A stretch of 26,010 nucleotides of DNA from M3007 sp037130425 (GCA_037130425.1 JBAXTB010000029.1:1-26010); one strand, 5' to 3'. Positions 1 through 8,291 are shown, numbered from the stretch's first letter. Notes: generated from the sequence alone by a model not told the origin. Made by a program: numbers and translations.

Positions 1-347
1 GCAATTTCCTGAAAATAACTGTCCTCAAATAAATTTGAATAAAAATCAGAAGGTAAGGCCAGCCAAAGAACTCGTTCAGGGTCATTTTTTTGTAATGCCG
101 GGCGATAAAGCAGAAACTGCCCCAAAGCATCTTCAAATTGGTCGACCTCTGAAATTCCAAGGAAACTTTTTATTTCAACGGCAATCTTGAGATTACCTTT
201 TTCTGCACCCAAAATTATTCTTTCCGCTCCCAAATCGACAAACCCCTTTCTTTTACCCAATCGAATAAAATACGGATCATGTGATATTGTCCACCCATCC
301 TGTTCTAAAAGATCTCTTACAATAAAATGGTATTTGTCTCTAGCCAT
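1..347 (-). CDS. xisH: XisH-family protein, 3' end cut by window edge
   Basis: The frame opens at an ATG at 347 and leaves the window after 115 codons. XisH proteins usually have about 138 residues, so roughly 20-25 C-terminal residues are missing. Recognisable family blocks are QDGWTISHDP (residues 16-25), FVDLGAE (36-42), KIAVEIKSF (54-62) and ALGQFLLY (74-81). D38 and the E58-x-K60 pair fit the PD-(D/E)xK nuclease-like core described for this family. XisH was named as a factor controlling excision of the cyanobacterial fdxN element. Most homologues elsewhere sit beside xisI with no such element, and their role is unsettled. A xisI gene would be expected just left of position 1 and cannot be seen. 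A well-formed promoter (369-399) lies directly upstream. Confidence 0.88.
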   Translation of the reverse strand, partial: MARDKYHFIVRDLLEQDGWTISHDPYFIRLGKRKGFVDLGAERIILGAEKGNLKIAVEIKSFLGISEVDQFEDALGQFLLYRPALQKNDPERVLWLALPSDFYSNLFEDSYFQEI

Positions 348-368
348 TAGGAAGCGGATTTATTTGTA

Positions 369-399
369 CAAAGATAAGTAGGATAAATAAAAATACAAA
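369..399 (-). promoter_or_regulatory. Bacteroidota-type promoter for xisH
   Basis: On the minus strand TTTG (396-399) is followed by exactly 19 nt and then TATCTTTG (369-376), matching the Bacteroidota primary-sigma consensus TTTG-N19-TAnnTTTG. The predicted start is near 363, about 16 nt before the xisH ATG. The TTTG box lies inside one arm of the neighbouring terminator hairpin. Confidence 0.7.
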
Positions 400-428
400 A
401 GGGTACGCGATCGGCGTACCCCTTTGTA
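394..428 (-). terminator. Intrinsic terminator downstream of fbaA
   Basis: The perfect 8-bp stem GGGTACGC/GCGTACCC (401-408 and 414-421) has a 5-nt loop. It extends outward by six more pairs after one mismatch (394-399 with 423-428). Read on the minus strand, downstream of fbaA, it is followed by TTTTGTATTTTTATTT, a suitable U-rich tract. It separates the aldolase transcript from xisH. Confidence 0.75.
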
Positions 429-572
429 ACAAACAAAACCAACTAAAAAAACCTGCTAAGTTAAACTTGCGCGCCGATCTTACTGCATCAACCGGCGGCT
501 CGGGTGTTTTTCTTACAAAAACAATAATAAAACGGAAGCCGTAGGTAAAACGCTGCTAAGCAGACAAAAAAT

Positions 573-1643
573 TTATTGGTTCCGTCCGATGCAGTTCAAA
601 TCGTCAAACGCCTGTTTGAGGCGGGTCACAAATGTCTTTTCGCCTTCGCGCAACCATACGCGCGGGTCATAGAATTTTTTATTGGGTTTGTCGGCGCCGT
701 CCGGGTTGCCGATCTGGCCTTGCAGGTATCCTTTTTTCGCTTCATAAAAGCCGCGGATACCATCCCAAAACGCCCATTGCATATCGGTATCAATGTTCAT
801 TTTCACCGCGCCATAAGAAATGGCCTCGCGAATTTCTTCCTGGGAAGAGCCGGAACCGCCGTGGAATACGAAATTTACGGGCGTTGCCGCGCTGATACCA
901 TATTTTTCACGAATGAAATCCTGGCTGTTTTTCAAAATCACCGGTTGTAATTTCACATTGCCAGGTTTGTACACCCCGTGTACGTTACCGAAAGCGGCGG
1001 CAATGGTAAAACGGTGGCTCACTTTGCTGAGTTCTTCATAAGAATAGGCTACTTCCTGCGGTTGGGTGTATAAGCGGGATGAATCGACCCCAGAATTATC
1101 CACACCGTCTTCTTCACCGCCGGTCACACCGAGTTCGATTTCGAGGGTCATGCCCATTTTAGCCATGCGGGCTAAGTAACGCGCCGAAATTTCGATGTTT
1201 TCATGCAACGGCTCTTCAGACAGGTCGAGCATGTGGCTGCTGTAAAGCGGGTAGCCGTTTTTTTCATAAAACTTTTCGCCTTCCGTCAACAAACCATCCA
1301 CCCAATCAATGATGCCGAGCGCGCAGTGGTCGGTGTGCAAAATAACCGGTACCCCGTAAGCCTCAGCCAGATTATGTACATGCATGGCGCCAGAAATACC
1401 GCCAAGGATAGAAGCGCGTTGCCCGTCGTTGGACAAACCTTTGCCTGCGAAAAAAGCGGCGCCGCCATGGGAAAACTGAATGATGACCGGGCTGTTGACC
1501 GCTGCGGCTGTTTCCAGCACGGCATTTACGGTATTCGTGCCGGTAACATTGACAGCCGGAAGGGCAAAATTTTGTTCGTTGGCGTAGTTCAAGAGTTCGG
1601 TGACTTCCTCGCCATGGAGCACACCTGGGCGGAAACGCTTCAT
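573..1643 (-). CDS. fbaA: Class II fructose-bisphosphate aldolase
   Basis: At 356 aa it matches the FbaA (class IIA) family, 359 aa in E. coli. The enzyme reversibly cleaves fructose-1,6-bisphosphate to dihydroxyacetone phosphate and glyceraldehyde-3-phosphate in cytosolic glycolysis and gluconeogenesis, using Zn2+. The metal-site motif HTDHCA is at residues 103-108 (D105 and H106 are catalytic and zinc-binding in the family). It is followed by SSHMLDLSEEPLHENIE and IELGVTGGEEDGVDNS, both diagnostic of class IIA. The NFVFHGGSGSS segment near residue 260 is the phosphate-binding, zinc-ligand loop. The protein appears complete. It is 130 bp downstream of the gene ending at 1774 and is closed by the hairpin at 394-428. 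An inverted repeat (1660-1682) and a possible -7 box (1759-1766) lie upstream. Confidence 0.97.
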   Translation of the reverse strand: MKRFRPGVLHGEEVTELLNYANEQNFALPAVNVTGTNTVNAVLETAAAVNSPVIIQFSHGGAAFFAGKGLSNDGQRASILGGISGAMHVHNLAEAYGVPVILHTDHCALGIIDWVDGLLTEGEKFYEKNGYPLYSSHMLDLSEEPLHENIEISARYLARMAKMGMTLEIELGVTGGEEDGVDNSGVDSSRLYTQPQEVAYSYEELSKVSHRFTIAAAFGNVHGVYKPGNVKLQPVILKNSQDFIREKYGISAATPVNFVFHGGSGSSQEEIREAISYGAVKMNIDTDMQWAFWDGIRGFYEAKKGYLQGQIGNPDGADKPNKKFYDPRVWLREGEKTFVTRLKQAFDDLNCIGRNQ

Positions 1644-1659
1644 TTTTTTTAAGTTAAAT

Positions 1660-1682
1660 ATTGCAAAACATTGATTTGCAAT
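1660..1682. repeat. 8-bp inverted repeat in fbaA leader
   Basis: ATTGCAAA (1660-1667) and TTTGCAAT (1675-1682) form a perfect inverted repeat with a 7-nt spacer, 17 bp upstream of the fbaA ATG. The symmetry is operator-like, but no regulator can be assigned. It could also be chance in AT-rich sequence. Confidence 0.35.
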
Positions 1683-1758
1683 AGGTTAAAAATAATAGGA
1701 CATAATTACCCGGTTTGGTTGGTTTCGCGTATGACATCATCACGCGCAGGCAGGCGGG

Positions 1759-1766
1759 CAAAGATA
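1759..1766 (-). promoter_or_regulatory. Possible -7 promoter box for fbaA
   Basis: TATCTTTG on the minus strand matches TAnnTTTG exactly, 116 bp upstream of the fbaA start and just after the preceding gene's stop. I see no TTTG at the expected -33 spacing, so this is motif-level evidence only. Confidence 0.35.
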
Positions 1767-1773
1767 ACCAAAC

Positions 1774-3354
1774 TTAAATTTTACGCAGCAGCAATTTGGC
1801 CTTTGGCAACTTTGCTTTTTGAAGCGTTTTGGCCAATGCCGTTTGTTGTGATTGCGCCGTTGCAAAAATGGTTTGAATATCACCCAACCATACAATATAA
1901 CCGGTTTTTCCCGGCGTCAGGCAAGCCTGGCTGGTCCAGTTACAGGTTATTTTGTTGGCGCGCAACAGTTTCACATGTTCGATAGCCGATTCCGGTGTGG
2001 AAAAGGCATTTTCCTGCACAATCCACCCTGCCCGACCTTTGAGCAAGGAACAACCGTCCGGTTCCTGCGGTTTGGGCTTGGGTTTAGGGGTTGGGTCTTT
2101 GGGTTTGACTTTTATCGCCGTCGTTTTGGACTTTTCCTTCCTTGTTTTGCCGCCTGATAAGTCGATCGTCGGCGCATCGTCATTTGAGGCCGTCAAATCA
2201 ATCGTTTGCACCTTGTCTTCAGCCACCGGGTACTGTTTGGGCACACCGGGCGCTTTGCCGTCGTAAGGAATTGGTTCGCTACCGGGCGGCAACTTACCGG
2301 GTTGGTCTTCAGGGTTGTGTTCAGAACGCCAGTTGCGCAGTTCCTCCACATCCACGGTATCTTCTGCCCGGTAACTGAGCACCTTGTTTGCCAAAAAAAT
2401 ACAAGAAAACAAACTGAATACAAAAAACATTTTCTGCAAATACCTGCCAGTCATAAAGCGGCTGTACACGGAAATATCGCCCCCAAATGGTTTGGCCAAG
2501 GCTGCAATCAATTGTTTTTGAACAGGATCCCATAAATAATAGCGCAAGGAACGAATTACCTTGTTCCAAACTACCGTCCAGGCATTGGGCATGGAAAATG
2601 AAACCCCGCTAAAACCCTCCGATACCGATTGGTACCATTGCGCGCGCGTCACCCAATGCAGCATTTTTCGACCTTCGCCGTAAATACGCAAACGGGATGG
2701 CGCCGCCAGCACCCTGGGCGCCGTATCGGCCGAAACAAGCGCAAGTCCGAAGCCGCTGAACACGCATTGGTTGCGCAATTCCAATAGATAAGGGTCTGTC
2801 GGAGAAGGAAATACGTCATCGGCCAATGCGATCCACTGTTCATCGGCAGCATATTGTTTAAACTGCTGAATGGCATAGATGTAGCGGTATTTTTTCCATT
2901 TAGGCATGGTGAAATACCAACTAAAAAACGCGATCATCCAGGTACCGATCAAAAAGCCGAAGTTTCCGGCCCAGCGCAAACCGATCAACCAGACGCGGTT
3001 TGTTTCATAAGCAAAAAAATACGCAATCGCCGTGCAGACCATTGCAAATGCCGCGCAATCCCAAAGAAAATAGACTAAGTTCAGGGCAAATTTGACCTCT
3101 TCGGCCTTGTCGCGCGAGGTCGCTTCATAAGTACAAACAAAAGAAGAACCGTCGCTTTTTCTGAACTGCATCATGCCATCGGCCACAATACCGCCTTCCC
3201 CAACATTGTCCAAACTTGTTTGCACGGAATTGGGCATCGGTTCATAACGCTCCCGGTAAAACTCGCGCAAAAACGAAGCAAACCTGCGTTTTACTTCATC
3301 TTCTGAAAGCCCGGTAGCGGTACTCGACGGGTTGTATGCTGATGAGGATGCCAT
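1774..3354 (-). CDS. Membrane protein with SPOR-like C-terminus
   Basis: This 526-aa protein matches no family I can name with certainty. Residues 18-90 form a soluble N-terminal part with spaced residues recalling a PD-(D/E)xK fold (D59-G, then CTYEAT with E77), but the usual ExK lysine is replaced by threonine. Hydrophobic segments at about 90-115, 125-150 and 309-327 look membrane-spanning. Segments one and two form a hairpin, with a soluble domain at about 150-305. After the third comes a charged, proline/lysine-rich linker (about 330-433). The final ~85 residues (WIVQENAFSTPESAIEHVKL, then TGYIVWLGD and a closing helix) have the β-α-β-β-α pattern of SPOR-like peptidoglycan-binding domains. 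It starts 6 bp after the preceding gene, so it probably closes that operon. Envelope attachment is inferred. Confidence 0.75.
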   Translation of the reverse strand: MASSSAYNPSSTATGLSEDEVKRRFASFLREFYRERYEPMPNSVQTSLDNVGEGGIVADGMMQFRKSDGSSFVCTYEATSRDKAEEVKFALNLVYFLWDCAAFAMVCTAIAYFFAYETNRVWLIGLRWAGNFGFLIGTWMIAFFSWYFTMPKWKKYRYIYAIQQFKQYAADEQWIALADDVFPSPTDPYLLELRNQCVFSGFGLALVSADTAPRVLAAPSRLRIYGEGRKMLHWVTRAQWYQSVSEGFSGVSFSMPNAWTVVWNKVIRSLRYYLWDPVQKQLIAALAKPFGGDISVYSRFMTGRYLQKMFFVFSLFSCIFLANKVLSYRAEDTVDVEELRNWRSEHNPEDQPGKLPPGSEPIPYDGKAPGVPKQYPVAEDKVQTIDLTASNDDAPTIDLSGGKTRKEKSKTTAIKVKPKDPTPKPKPKPQEPDGCSLLKGRAGWIVQENAFSTPESAIEHVKLLRANKITCNWTSQACLTPGKTGYIVWLGDIQTIFATAQSQQTALAKTLQKAKLPKAKLLLRKI

Positions 3355-3360
3355 TGACGG

Positions 3361-4422
3361 CTATACCTTTTTATTGTTCATCTGTCCTTCCACCTTGCGC
3401 ACATCATTTTGCCGCATCCGCAGGGCGTCGATATAGCCGAGGGCTTGTTTGTTTCCAAACTTGGTCCAGGCTTTTTGGGCCCATTCCATCGCAAGTTCCA
3501 GTTCGCCTTTCATTTCACAGGCAACGGCCATATTATAAGCGGCTTTTCCGGCTGATTTTCGAGTTACATCCGGACGGTCGGCTATTTTCTGCCAAACGCC
3601 GGCGGCGCCATTCCAGTTGCCAGCCTGGGCAAATCGGGCGCCTTGTTTCATTTCATCTTTTACGCCTTTTGCTTTGGGGTAATAACTGCGGCTGATATTT
3701 ACATACACCGGTGCAATGCGCGCGCCGTATTCCATGCCGCCGTTAAATGCAACCGAACGCGAAACGGAAACCGGGGAAGGCAGGTTGCTCAACGCCGCCC
3801 GTTCGGTATTACCACTGGCTGTACGTTCTAAATAATCATCTGTAACAAATTCATCTACAATAACTTGCGTTTTTGGATCGTACATGCGCCAACCCATACG
3901 CACGCTTGTGCGCTGGCGCGCGTCGTAAGTTATATCAATATGTTCCTTGCCGTTTTTGTCTTTACTCTTTGATTCGGAACGCTTTGTGCTTGCGCCGTTG
4001 TCAGAATCGAAGGACTCGATGGTAACGACGGCGTTTGCCCCATAATCGGCGCAAATACGCTCGACTTCCGACCATTCCAAGGGTGCAGGAAGGTTATGGC
4101 CTGCCTTGCTGCCGGTCATTTCTATACCGGTTGGTTTTACCACAAAACGCGGGGTGCGTTCCAGCGATTGTGTAAGTCCGCGCACCGCCTCAGCCCTGCT
4201 CTGTTTGTCCTGCCCGATGGCTTCTCCAGTCAACACGCCTTCGAGTACATTGAGCCACCCGTTGGAAGGTTTGCTGCGATCCACTACTGCAACAGTGGAA
4301 ATATGCGCCGGGAGTGTCATTTGAGCCGGTTGCAGCACCGTCAAACTGGCTGAGCGCATGCAACTGGTAAAAAGTAAACCTGACAAAAGCAGGTACGCCG
4401 CAAATTGAATTGTTTTTTTCAT
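3361..4422 (-). CDS. DUF6340-like lipoprotein
   Basis: At 353 aa it has a lipoprotein signal ending in the lipobox LFTSC (C21). The segment after the cysteine (LTVLQPAQMTLPAHISTVAVVDRS) is the hallmark opening of the Bacteroidota DUF6340 lipoproteins: a short strand, then a conserved VVDRS/INRS block. The C-terminal third (about 255-335) has helical pairs with alanine and tyrosine at TPR-like spacing (FAQAGNWNGAAGVWQKIA, then AAYNMAVACEMKGELELAME). The function is unknown. The middle contains RQRTSVRMGWRMYDPKTQVIVDE, typical of the family's β-rich core. It lies 17 bp downstream of the substrate-binding lipoprotein gene and 6 bp upstream of the SPOR-like membrane-protein gene, so the three probably act together at the envelope (inference). 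Confidence 0.8.
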   Translation of the reverse strand: MKKTIQFAAYLLLSGLLFTSCMRSASLTVLQPAQMTLPAHISTVAVVDRSKPSNGWLNVLEGVLTGEAIGQDKQSRAEAVRGLTQSLERTPRFVVKPTGIEMTGSKAGHNLPAPLEWSEVERICADYGANAVVTIESFDSDNGASTKRSESKSKDKNGKEHIDITYDARQRTSVRMGWRMYDPKTQVIVDEFVTDDYLERTASGNTERAALSNLPSPVSVSRSVAFNGGMEYGARIAPVYVNISRSYYPKAKGVKDEMKQGARFAQAGNWNGAAGVWQKIADRPDVTRKSAGKAAYNMAVACEMKGELELAMEWAQKAWTKFGNKQALGYIDALRMRQNDVRKVEGQMNNKKV

Positions 4423-4439
4423 AAGAAGCAGTTTAGGTG

Positions 4440-5789
4440 TTATTCAACCGGCACAAAGCCATACCGATCAAATTTAAGTATATGTATATATTTGTCTTCG
4501 AGGTAATCATAACGGTTTGAATTATCGTCTATTGCACCGGTGCTGAATACTTTTTTAAACTTGAAAGGGCCTTGTAAGCCTCGAAATGCCGTGCCCGTTA
4601 ATTTACCGGGAAAAGATAAACCATAGTTATTCAGCATGTTGCAAACCAAACGCGTCACATCGTAGCCGTTGAATCCGTCCTCATCCGGAATGGCGCCGGT
4701 TGCATCATAAAATGATTGCTGGTAGGCTTGCACATCGGGCAAAGCACTATTCAAATAGGCGGCGGATGAAATATGCACATTGAGCGCGGTAAGAAATTCA
4801 GGTTCAATGCTTTCAAAACCTTTCCATTGGGGCATTCCGAAAACAGCAACCGGCGTGTTTCCTTTTACGGCCTTTAATTTCCGTAAAAAAGCGTTTACAA
4901 AATCCTGGTTGGCCCAGGTTGGAAGGATAAATACAGCCGTTTTGCCTGATTTTAAATAAGGTTTAAAATCAAACTTTTCAAAATTGGCCGTTTCATCGGG
5001 AACCACCCACTCTGTAAACGGCGTTTGGCCGCGCCCCTTTCGGTAATCCTGAAAATAGGGCAAACGATCCGATTCTTTTGTTTTACAAACCAAGGTGACT
5101 GTTGCGTCTTTGTAGTGATCTTCAACGAATTGCGTAATGCCCTCGCAATGTGCGCGCAATGAAGGGTTTATTTGAATAAAATCCGGATTCAAAACGGCCA
5201 AACCAGCGTTCGGCGATTCCGGAGACACCAAAATTTTGCGATTTTGCTTGGCCCATGCGGCAGCCAGTTGTACCTGCGTACTGCGCACCGGACCGATGAT
5301 CACCTGTGCCTTGCCCAAGTTTCGATCGTTCAACAAGTTTTGAAAATCCGCATCGTTCAAGGGGGCGTCATACACATCCAAAATGATATTGGCCGCGCCT
5401 TTTTCTTTGGTTTGCTGCTCCAGCGCGATTTTGGCACCGCTATAATACTGAAGGGCAAGACGGCTTTTTTCCGGAACGGTCGTTTCTTCTGATGCGTTGG
5501 TCAAGAACGGCAATAATAAGGCGATTCGGTAGGTTTCACCGCTATGGTTGCCTATTTGCCCATTGCTTTCTTGCGGACGAGCAGGGTCATTCTTGATCGG
5601 TGGTTTTGGGTTTGTCGGCGTCGACCAGCGCACGGTGTCCATCGGCTCGTATTTACCGGGTTTAGAATTTGGTTTTGTACCCACAGGCGGACGGTTGCCG
5701 CCCGCGCCAGGTCGGGCGGTGGTACACTGGTACAAGCCAAATGCAGGCAAACAGAGTAGAAATATAAAAAGGCTTCGGTTGATGTTCAT
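4440..5789 (-). CDS. Periplasmic ligand-binding (type I fold) lipoprotein
   Basis: The 449-aa product has a hydrophobic N-terminal signal ending at a probable lipidated Cys (LYQC, C22; the -1 Gln is atypical). A proline-rich linker (about 28-80) follows, then a two-lobed type I periplasmic binding domain from about residue 86. That domain begins TYRIALLLPFLT and includes YYSGAKIALEQ, QVIIGPVRSTQ and KILVSPESP, the usual Leu/Ile/Val-binding-like (Peripla_BP_6) blocks. Bacteroidota have many such proteins without an ABC permease, and none is encoded here, so a transport role is not supported. A sensing or cell-wall role is as likely. It starts 23 bp downstream of the SUI1 gene and precedes the DUF6340 lipoprotein by 17 bp. 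The ligand is unknown. Confidence 0.78.
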   Translation of the reverse strand: MNINRSLFIFLLCLPAFGLYQCTTARPGAGGNRPPVGTKPNSKPGKYEPMDTVRWSTPTNPKPPIKNDPARPQESNGQIGNHSGETYRIALLLPFLTNASEETTVPEKSRLALQYYSGAKIALEQQTKEKGAANIILDVYDAPLNDADFQNLLNDRNLGKAQVIIGPVRSTQVQLAAAWAKQNRKILVSPESPNAGLAVLNPDFIQINPSLRAHCEGITQFVEDHYKDATVTLVCKTKESDRLPYFQDYRKGRGQTPFTEWVVPDETANFEKFDFKPYLKSGKTAVFILPTWANQDFVNAFLRKLKAVKGNTPVAVFGMPQWKGFESIEPEFLTALNVHISSAAYLNSALPDVQAYQQSFYDATGAIPDEDGFNGYDVTRLVCNMLNNYGLSFPGKLTGTAFRGLQGPFKFKKVFSTGAIDDNSNRYDYLEDKYIHILKFDRYGFVPVE

Positions 5790-5812
5790 TGTGGAGGAAA
5801 ACAGCCGGGATC

Positions 5813-6157
5813 TTAGCCGCCTGCTTTTTTTGTGTTTTTATATCCTAAATTAATCAACAAGGTCAACACTTTATCGCGGTGATCGCCCTGAATCAGGATA
5901 ATCCCGTCTTTGGCATTGCCGCCGGATGCGCATTTGTTTTTCAGGAGTTTAGCCAAGTCTTCCAGATCGGCGTCGGGGCCGACAAAACCCTTGATGACGG
6001 TGGCTTCCTTGCCGCCTTTGACGCGTTCGAGCCAGATGCGCAGGACTTGTTTATCGGCTGGGAGCGCATCGCTCGTGTCGTCTTCCTGTTCTATTTGGAA
6101 GTTCGGGTCGGTGGAAAAAACAAATCCGCCGGAAGATGTTTTTTGCTTTTTTGACAT
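5813..6157 (-). CDS. SUI1/eIF1-family translation factor (YciH-like)
   Basis: This 114-aa protein has a disordered, Lys/Gly/Asp-rich N-terminus (1-37) and a SUI1 domain at about 38-112. The domain carries LERVKGGKEATVIKGF, a conserved LAKLLKNKCASGGNAKDG loop (the basic/Gly loop of eIF1-type proteins) and IILIQGDHRDKVLTLL. Bacterial YciH resembles eukaryotic eIF1 and is thought to influence initiation fidelity and expression of subsets of mRNAs. The family assignment is firm and the exact role is not. Its ATG is 1 bp after the stop of the lipid kinase gene, which suggests translational coupling. Confidence 0.93.
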   Translation of the reverse strand: MSKKQKTSSGGFVFSTDPNFQIEQEDDTSDALPADKQVLRIWLERVKGGKEATVIKGFVGPDADLEDLAKLLKNKCASGGNAKDGIILIQGDHRDKVLTLLINLGYKNTKKAGG

Positions 6158-6158
6158 A

Positions 6159-7097
6159 TTAGTCTTTTCGTTTAGGTACTAATATTTTAAGCGCGTTCGG
6201 TTTCATTTCAAAGTTCATGTCGCCGACCATTTTCAAGCCTTCACCATCCAAATGAATATAATTTTCGCCATTTGAAGTGATGCGCACATGTTTGGATTTA
6301 AAATGCGCTACAAACTCGGCATCATATATTTTTCCATTTAAAGTAGAAGGAACGGCGGCAAAATACTGCCATTTGGGCGCATCCTTCAGAATTACCACAT
6401 TAAACATGCCATCATCCAATAAAGCGTCCGGCGCAATCGTAACGTTATAGCCGTACATCGGTCCGTTCGCCACGGTAATGGCAAAACATTTTTCCGTAAT
6501 GGTTTGGTCGTCTAATTCAATGGTGCATTCCTGCGCAGTGTACACTAACCCGGCTTCTACTGATTTTAAAAAATAGGGGATAAACCCGCGCCAATTGCTG
6601 CCCTTCATTAAATTTGAAACCAAACCGTCGAAGCCGATGCCCGCCAGGTTGATAAACGGCCGACCGTTGAACAGGCCGACATCAATCGTGTGTACCACTG
6701 CGGTATTCAGTTTTTTAATCGCTTGATCCATGTTTCGGCCATAACCAAGGTGCATGGCCAATCCGTTGCCTGAACCGGCTGGTACAATTCCCAGAATCAA
6801 CTCAGTACCCAGCATTGCCGAACCAATTTCATTGATCGAGCCATCGCCACCCACCGCTACGACAATGTCATAAGCCTCTTCCTGTGCTTTTTTCACCAGT
6901 TCTGCCGCATGGCCCGCTTTTTCGGTAAACCAGATGCCGTATTCAAACTTGCGGTGATCTAAACAACGATCCACGCGTTCCCGAATGTGTCTTTGCGCGC
7001 TGGTTCCGGCTTTGGGGTTCACGATAAAAACAACCCTCTTCGGCTTTAGCAATTCCGCCAGGAACGCATTTTTTATAACTGGTTGAGACTGATTCAT
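6159..7097 (-). CDS. Diacylglycerol kinase-family lipid kinase (YegS/DgkB-like)
   Basis: With the start at 7097 the protein has 312 aa. It carries the DAGK catalytic-domain blocks FIVNPKAGT (24-32), VVAVGGDGSINEI (the GGDGS nucleotide loop at 83-87) and GIVPAGSGNGLAMHLG (103-118). The C-terminal DAGK accessory lobe ends in YIHLDGEGL. Members phosphorylate diacylglycerol or related lipids (YegS, phosphatidylglycerol) at the inner membrane face. The substrate here is unknown. A longer frame opens at 7151 but would overlap the pseudouridine synthase gene by 50 bp. The Met at 7097 lies 4 bp after that gene's stop and directly precedes the conserved domain, so I chose it. Confidence 0.9.
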   Translation of the reverse strand: MNQSQPVIKNAFLAELLKPKRVVFIVNPKAGTSAQRHIRERVDRCLDHRKFEYGIWFTEKAGHAAELVKKAQEEAYDIVVAVGGDGSINEIGSAMLGTELILGIVPAGSGNGLAMHLGYGRNMDQAIKKLNTAVVHTIDVGLFNGRPFINLAGIGFDGLVSNLMKGSNWRGFIPYFLKSVEAGLVYTAQECTIELDDQTITEKCFAITVANGPMYGYNVTIAPDALLDDGMFNVVILKDAPKWQYFAAVPSTLNGKIYDAEFVAHFKSKHVRITSNGENYIHLDGEGLKMVGDMNFEMKPNALKILVPKRKD

Positions 7098-7101
7098 AGT
7101 A

Positions 7102-8250
7102 TTAAACTTCCAGGTCTTTTCTTGCCTGAACGTAGGTGCGCCATTTATCAATTACACTGAGCAAATCATCGGGCAAATCAGATTCAAACCGAATATGCTC
7201 GCCCGTGCGCGGGTGCGTGAACCCAAGGACTTTGGCATGTAAGGCTTGACGGGGCAGTAAATGAAGGCAATTTTCCACAAACTGCTTGTATTTTGAATAT
7301 AAAGTTCCTTTTAAGATTTGGTTGCCCCCATAACGCGGATCGCCGAACAAAGTATGACCGATGGATTTCATGTGTACCCTGATTTGGTGGGTTCGACCGG
7401 TTTCCAACTGGCATTCCACCAAAGTACAGTAGTAAAAACGTTCGATCACGCGCCAATGCGTAACGGAGTATTTACCGTCTTCTCCATCCTGAAAAACCAT
7501 AAACAAACGGCGGTCATTTGGGTTGCGGCCAATATTCCCGCGCACCGTACCGCTATCGCCTTCCATATCGCCCCAAACCAATGCCTGATATTTTCGTTCG
7601 ATGGTATGTTTGAAAAACTGATTGGCCAAATGAACCATCGCGTAATCGTTTTTGGCAATCACCATCAAGCCCGTGGTGTCTTTGTCAATCCGGTGTACGA
7701 TGCCTGCGCGGTACGATTCATTTCCGTCTTTAACAGGCAATTGCGCAAGTTGTTCTTGTAAATGCCAGGCAACAGCGTTCACAATGGTGCCGCTCGGAAT
7801 GCCTACGCCGGGATGCACGGCAATATTGTAAGGTTTGTTAATCACCAGCACGTCTTCGTCTTCATACACGACATTCAGCGGGATTGGCTGGGCAGAAATA
7901 TCGTACATTTCCTCCAGCGAACGGGGGAGCACGATGGTAATGGTATTACCGGGTTTAACCTTATAATTTGGCTTTATTTCTTTATCATCTACGCGGACGG
8001 AGCCTGCCCGAATGGCATTTTGAAGCCTGTTCCGGGTACGGTTACTCAAGCGATCCATCAGGAACTTATCAATCCGCACAGGGCCTTGTTTGGGATCGGC
8101 TACAATTTCGTGGCGCTCAAAATAATCTTCATTGACAACCGGTTCTTCCGGCTCAATGGCTGTATTTTCTGGCGCCTGTTCTGCTACCTGTTCTATTTCC
8201 GGCGGCGTTGGTGGCGGCGTATTGTCCTGAATCGGTTGTTCCTGAATCAT
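7102..8250 (-). CDS. RluA-family rRNA/tRNA pseudouridine synthase (RluD-like)
   Basis: This 382-aa protein, counted from the ATG at 8250, begins with an acidic, proline-rich tail (about 1-50). An S4 RNA-binding domain follows (RIDKFLMDRLSNRTRNRLQN at about 59-78), then the RluA catalytic domain. The signature HRIDKDTTGL holds the catalytic Asp (D189), with later GRTHQIRVHM and GDPRYGG blocks. It converts specific uridines to pseudouridine, most likely in 23S rRNA as RluD does. The exact target is not determinable. A start at 8286 is possible, but it would lie inside a TAnnTTTG promoter box (8284-8291), which favours 8250. It is the first gene of a minus-strand run whose next five genes follow at gaps of 1-23 bp. 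Confidence 0.93.
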   Translation of the reverse strand: MIQEQPIQDNTPPPTPPEIEQVAEQAPENTAIEPEEPVVNEDYFERHEIVADPKQGPVRIDKFLMDRLSNRTRNRLQNAIRAGSVRVDDKEIKPNYKVKPGNTITIVLPRSLEEMYDISAQPIPLNVVYEDEDVLVINKPYNIAVHPGVGIPSGTIVNAVAWHLQEQLAQLPVKDGNESYRAGIVHRIDKDTTGLMVIAKNDYAMVHLANQFFKHTIERKYQALVWGDMEGDSGTVRGNIGRNPNDRRLFMVFQDGEDGKYSVTHWRVIERFYYCTLVECQLETGRTHQIRVHMKSIGHTLFGDPRYGGNQILKGTLYSKYKQFVENCLHLLPRQALHAKVLGFTHPRTGEHIRFESDLPDDLLSVIDKWRTYVQARKDLEV

Positions 8251-8283
8251 GTAAGGATTTAATTGGTCGGTGGGAAAACAAGG

Positions 8284-8291
8284 CAAAAGTA
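8284..8291 (-). promoter_or_regulatory. -7 promoter box for the rluA-led operon
   Basis: TACTTTTG on the minus strand matches TAnnTTTG. At N19 upstream the sequence is TTCG, one change from TTTG. The predicted start near 8278 gives a leader of about 28 nt to the ATG at 8250. Confidence 0.45.

Noticed and set aside
187..381. 64-codon + strand frame at the left end
   Set aside because: It lies opposite xisH, whose protein motifs and promoter are both recognisable. The + strand translation has no family features.
1719..1760. Hairpin CGCGTGATGATGTCATACGCG in the fbaA leader as a riboswitch or attenuator
   Set aside because: It needs a bulge and a 2-nt loop to pair, has no T-run, and no known riboswitch pattern is present.
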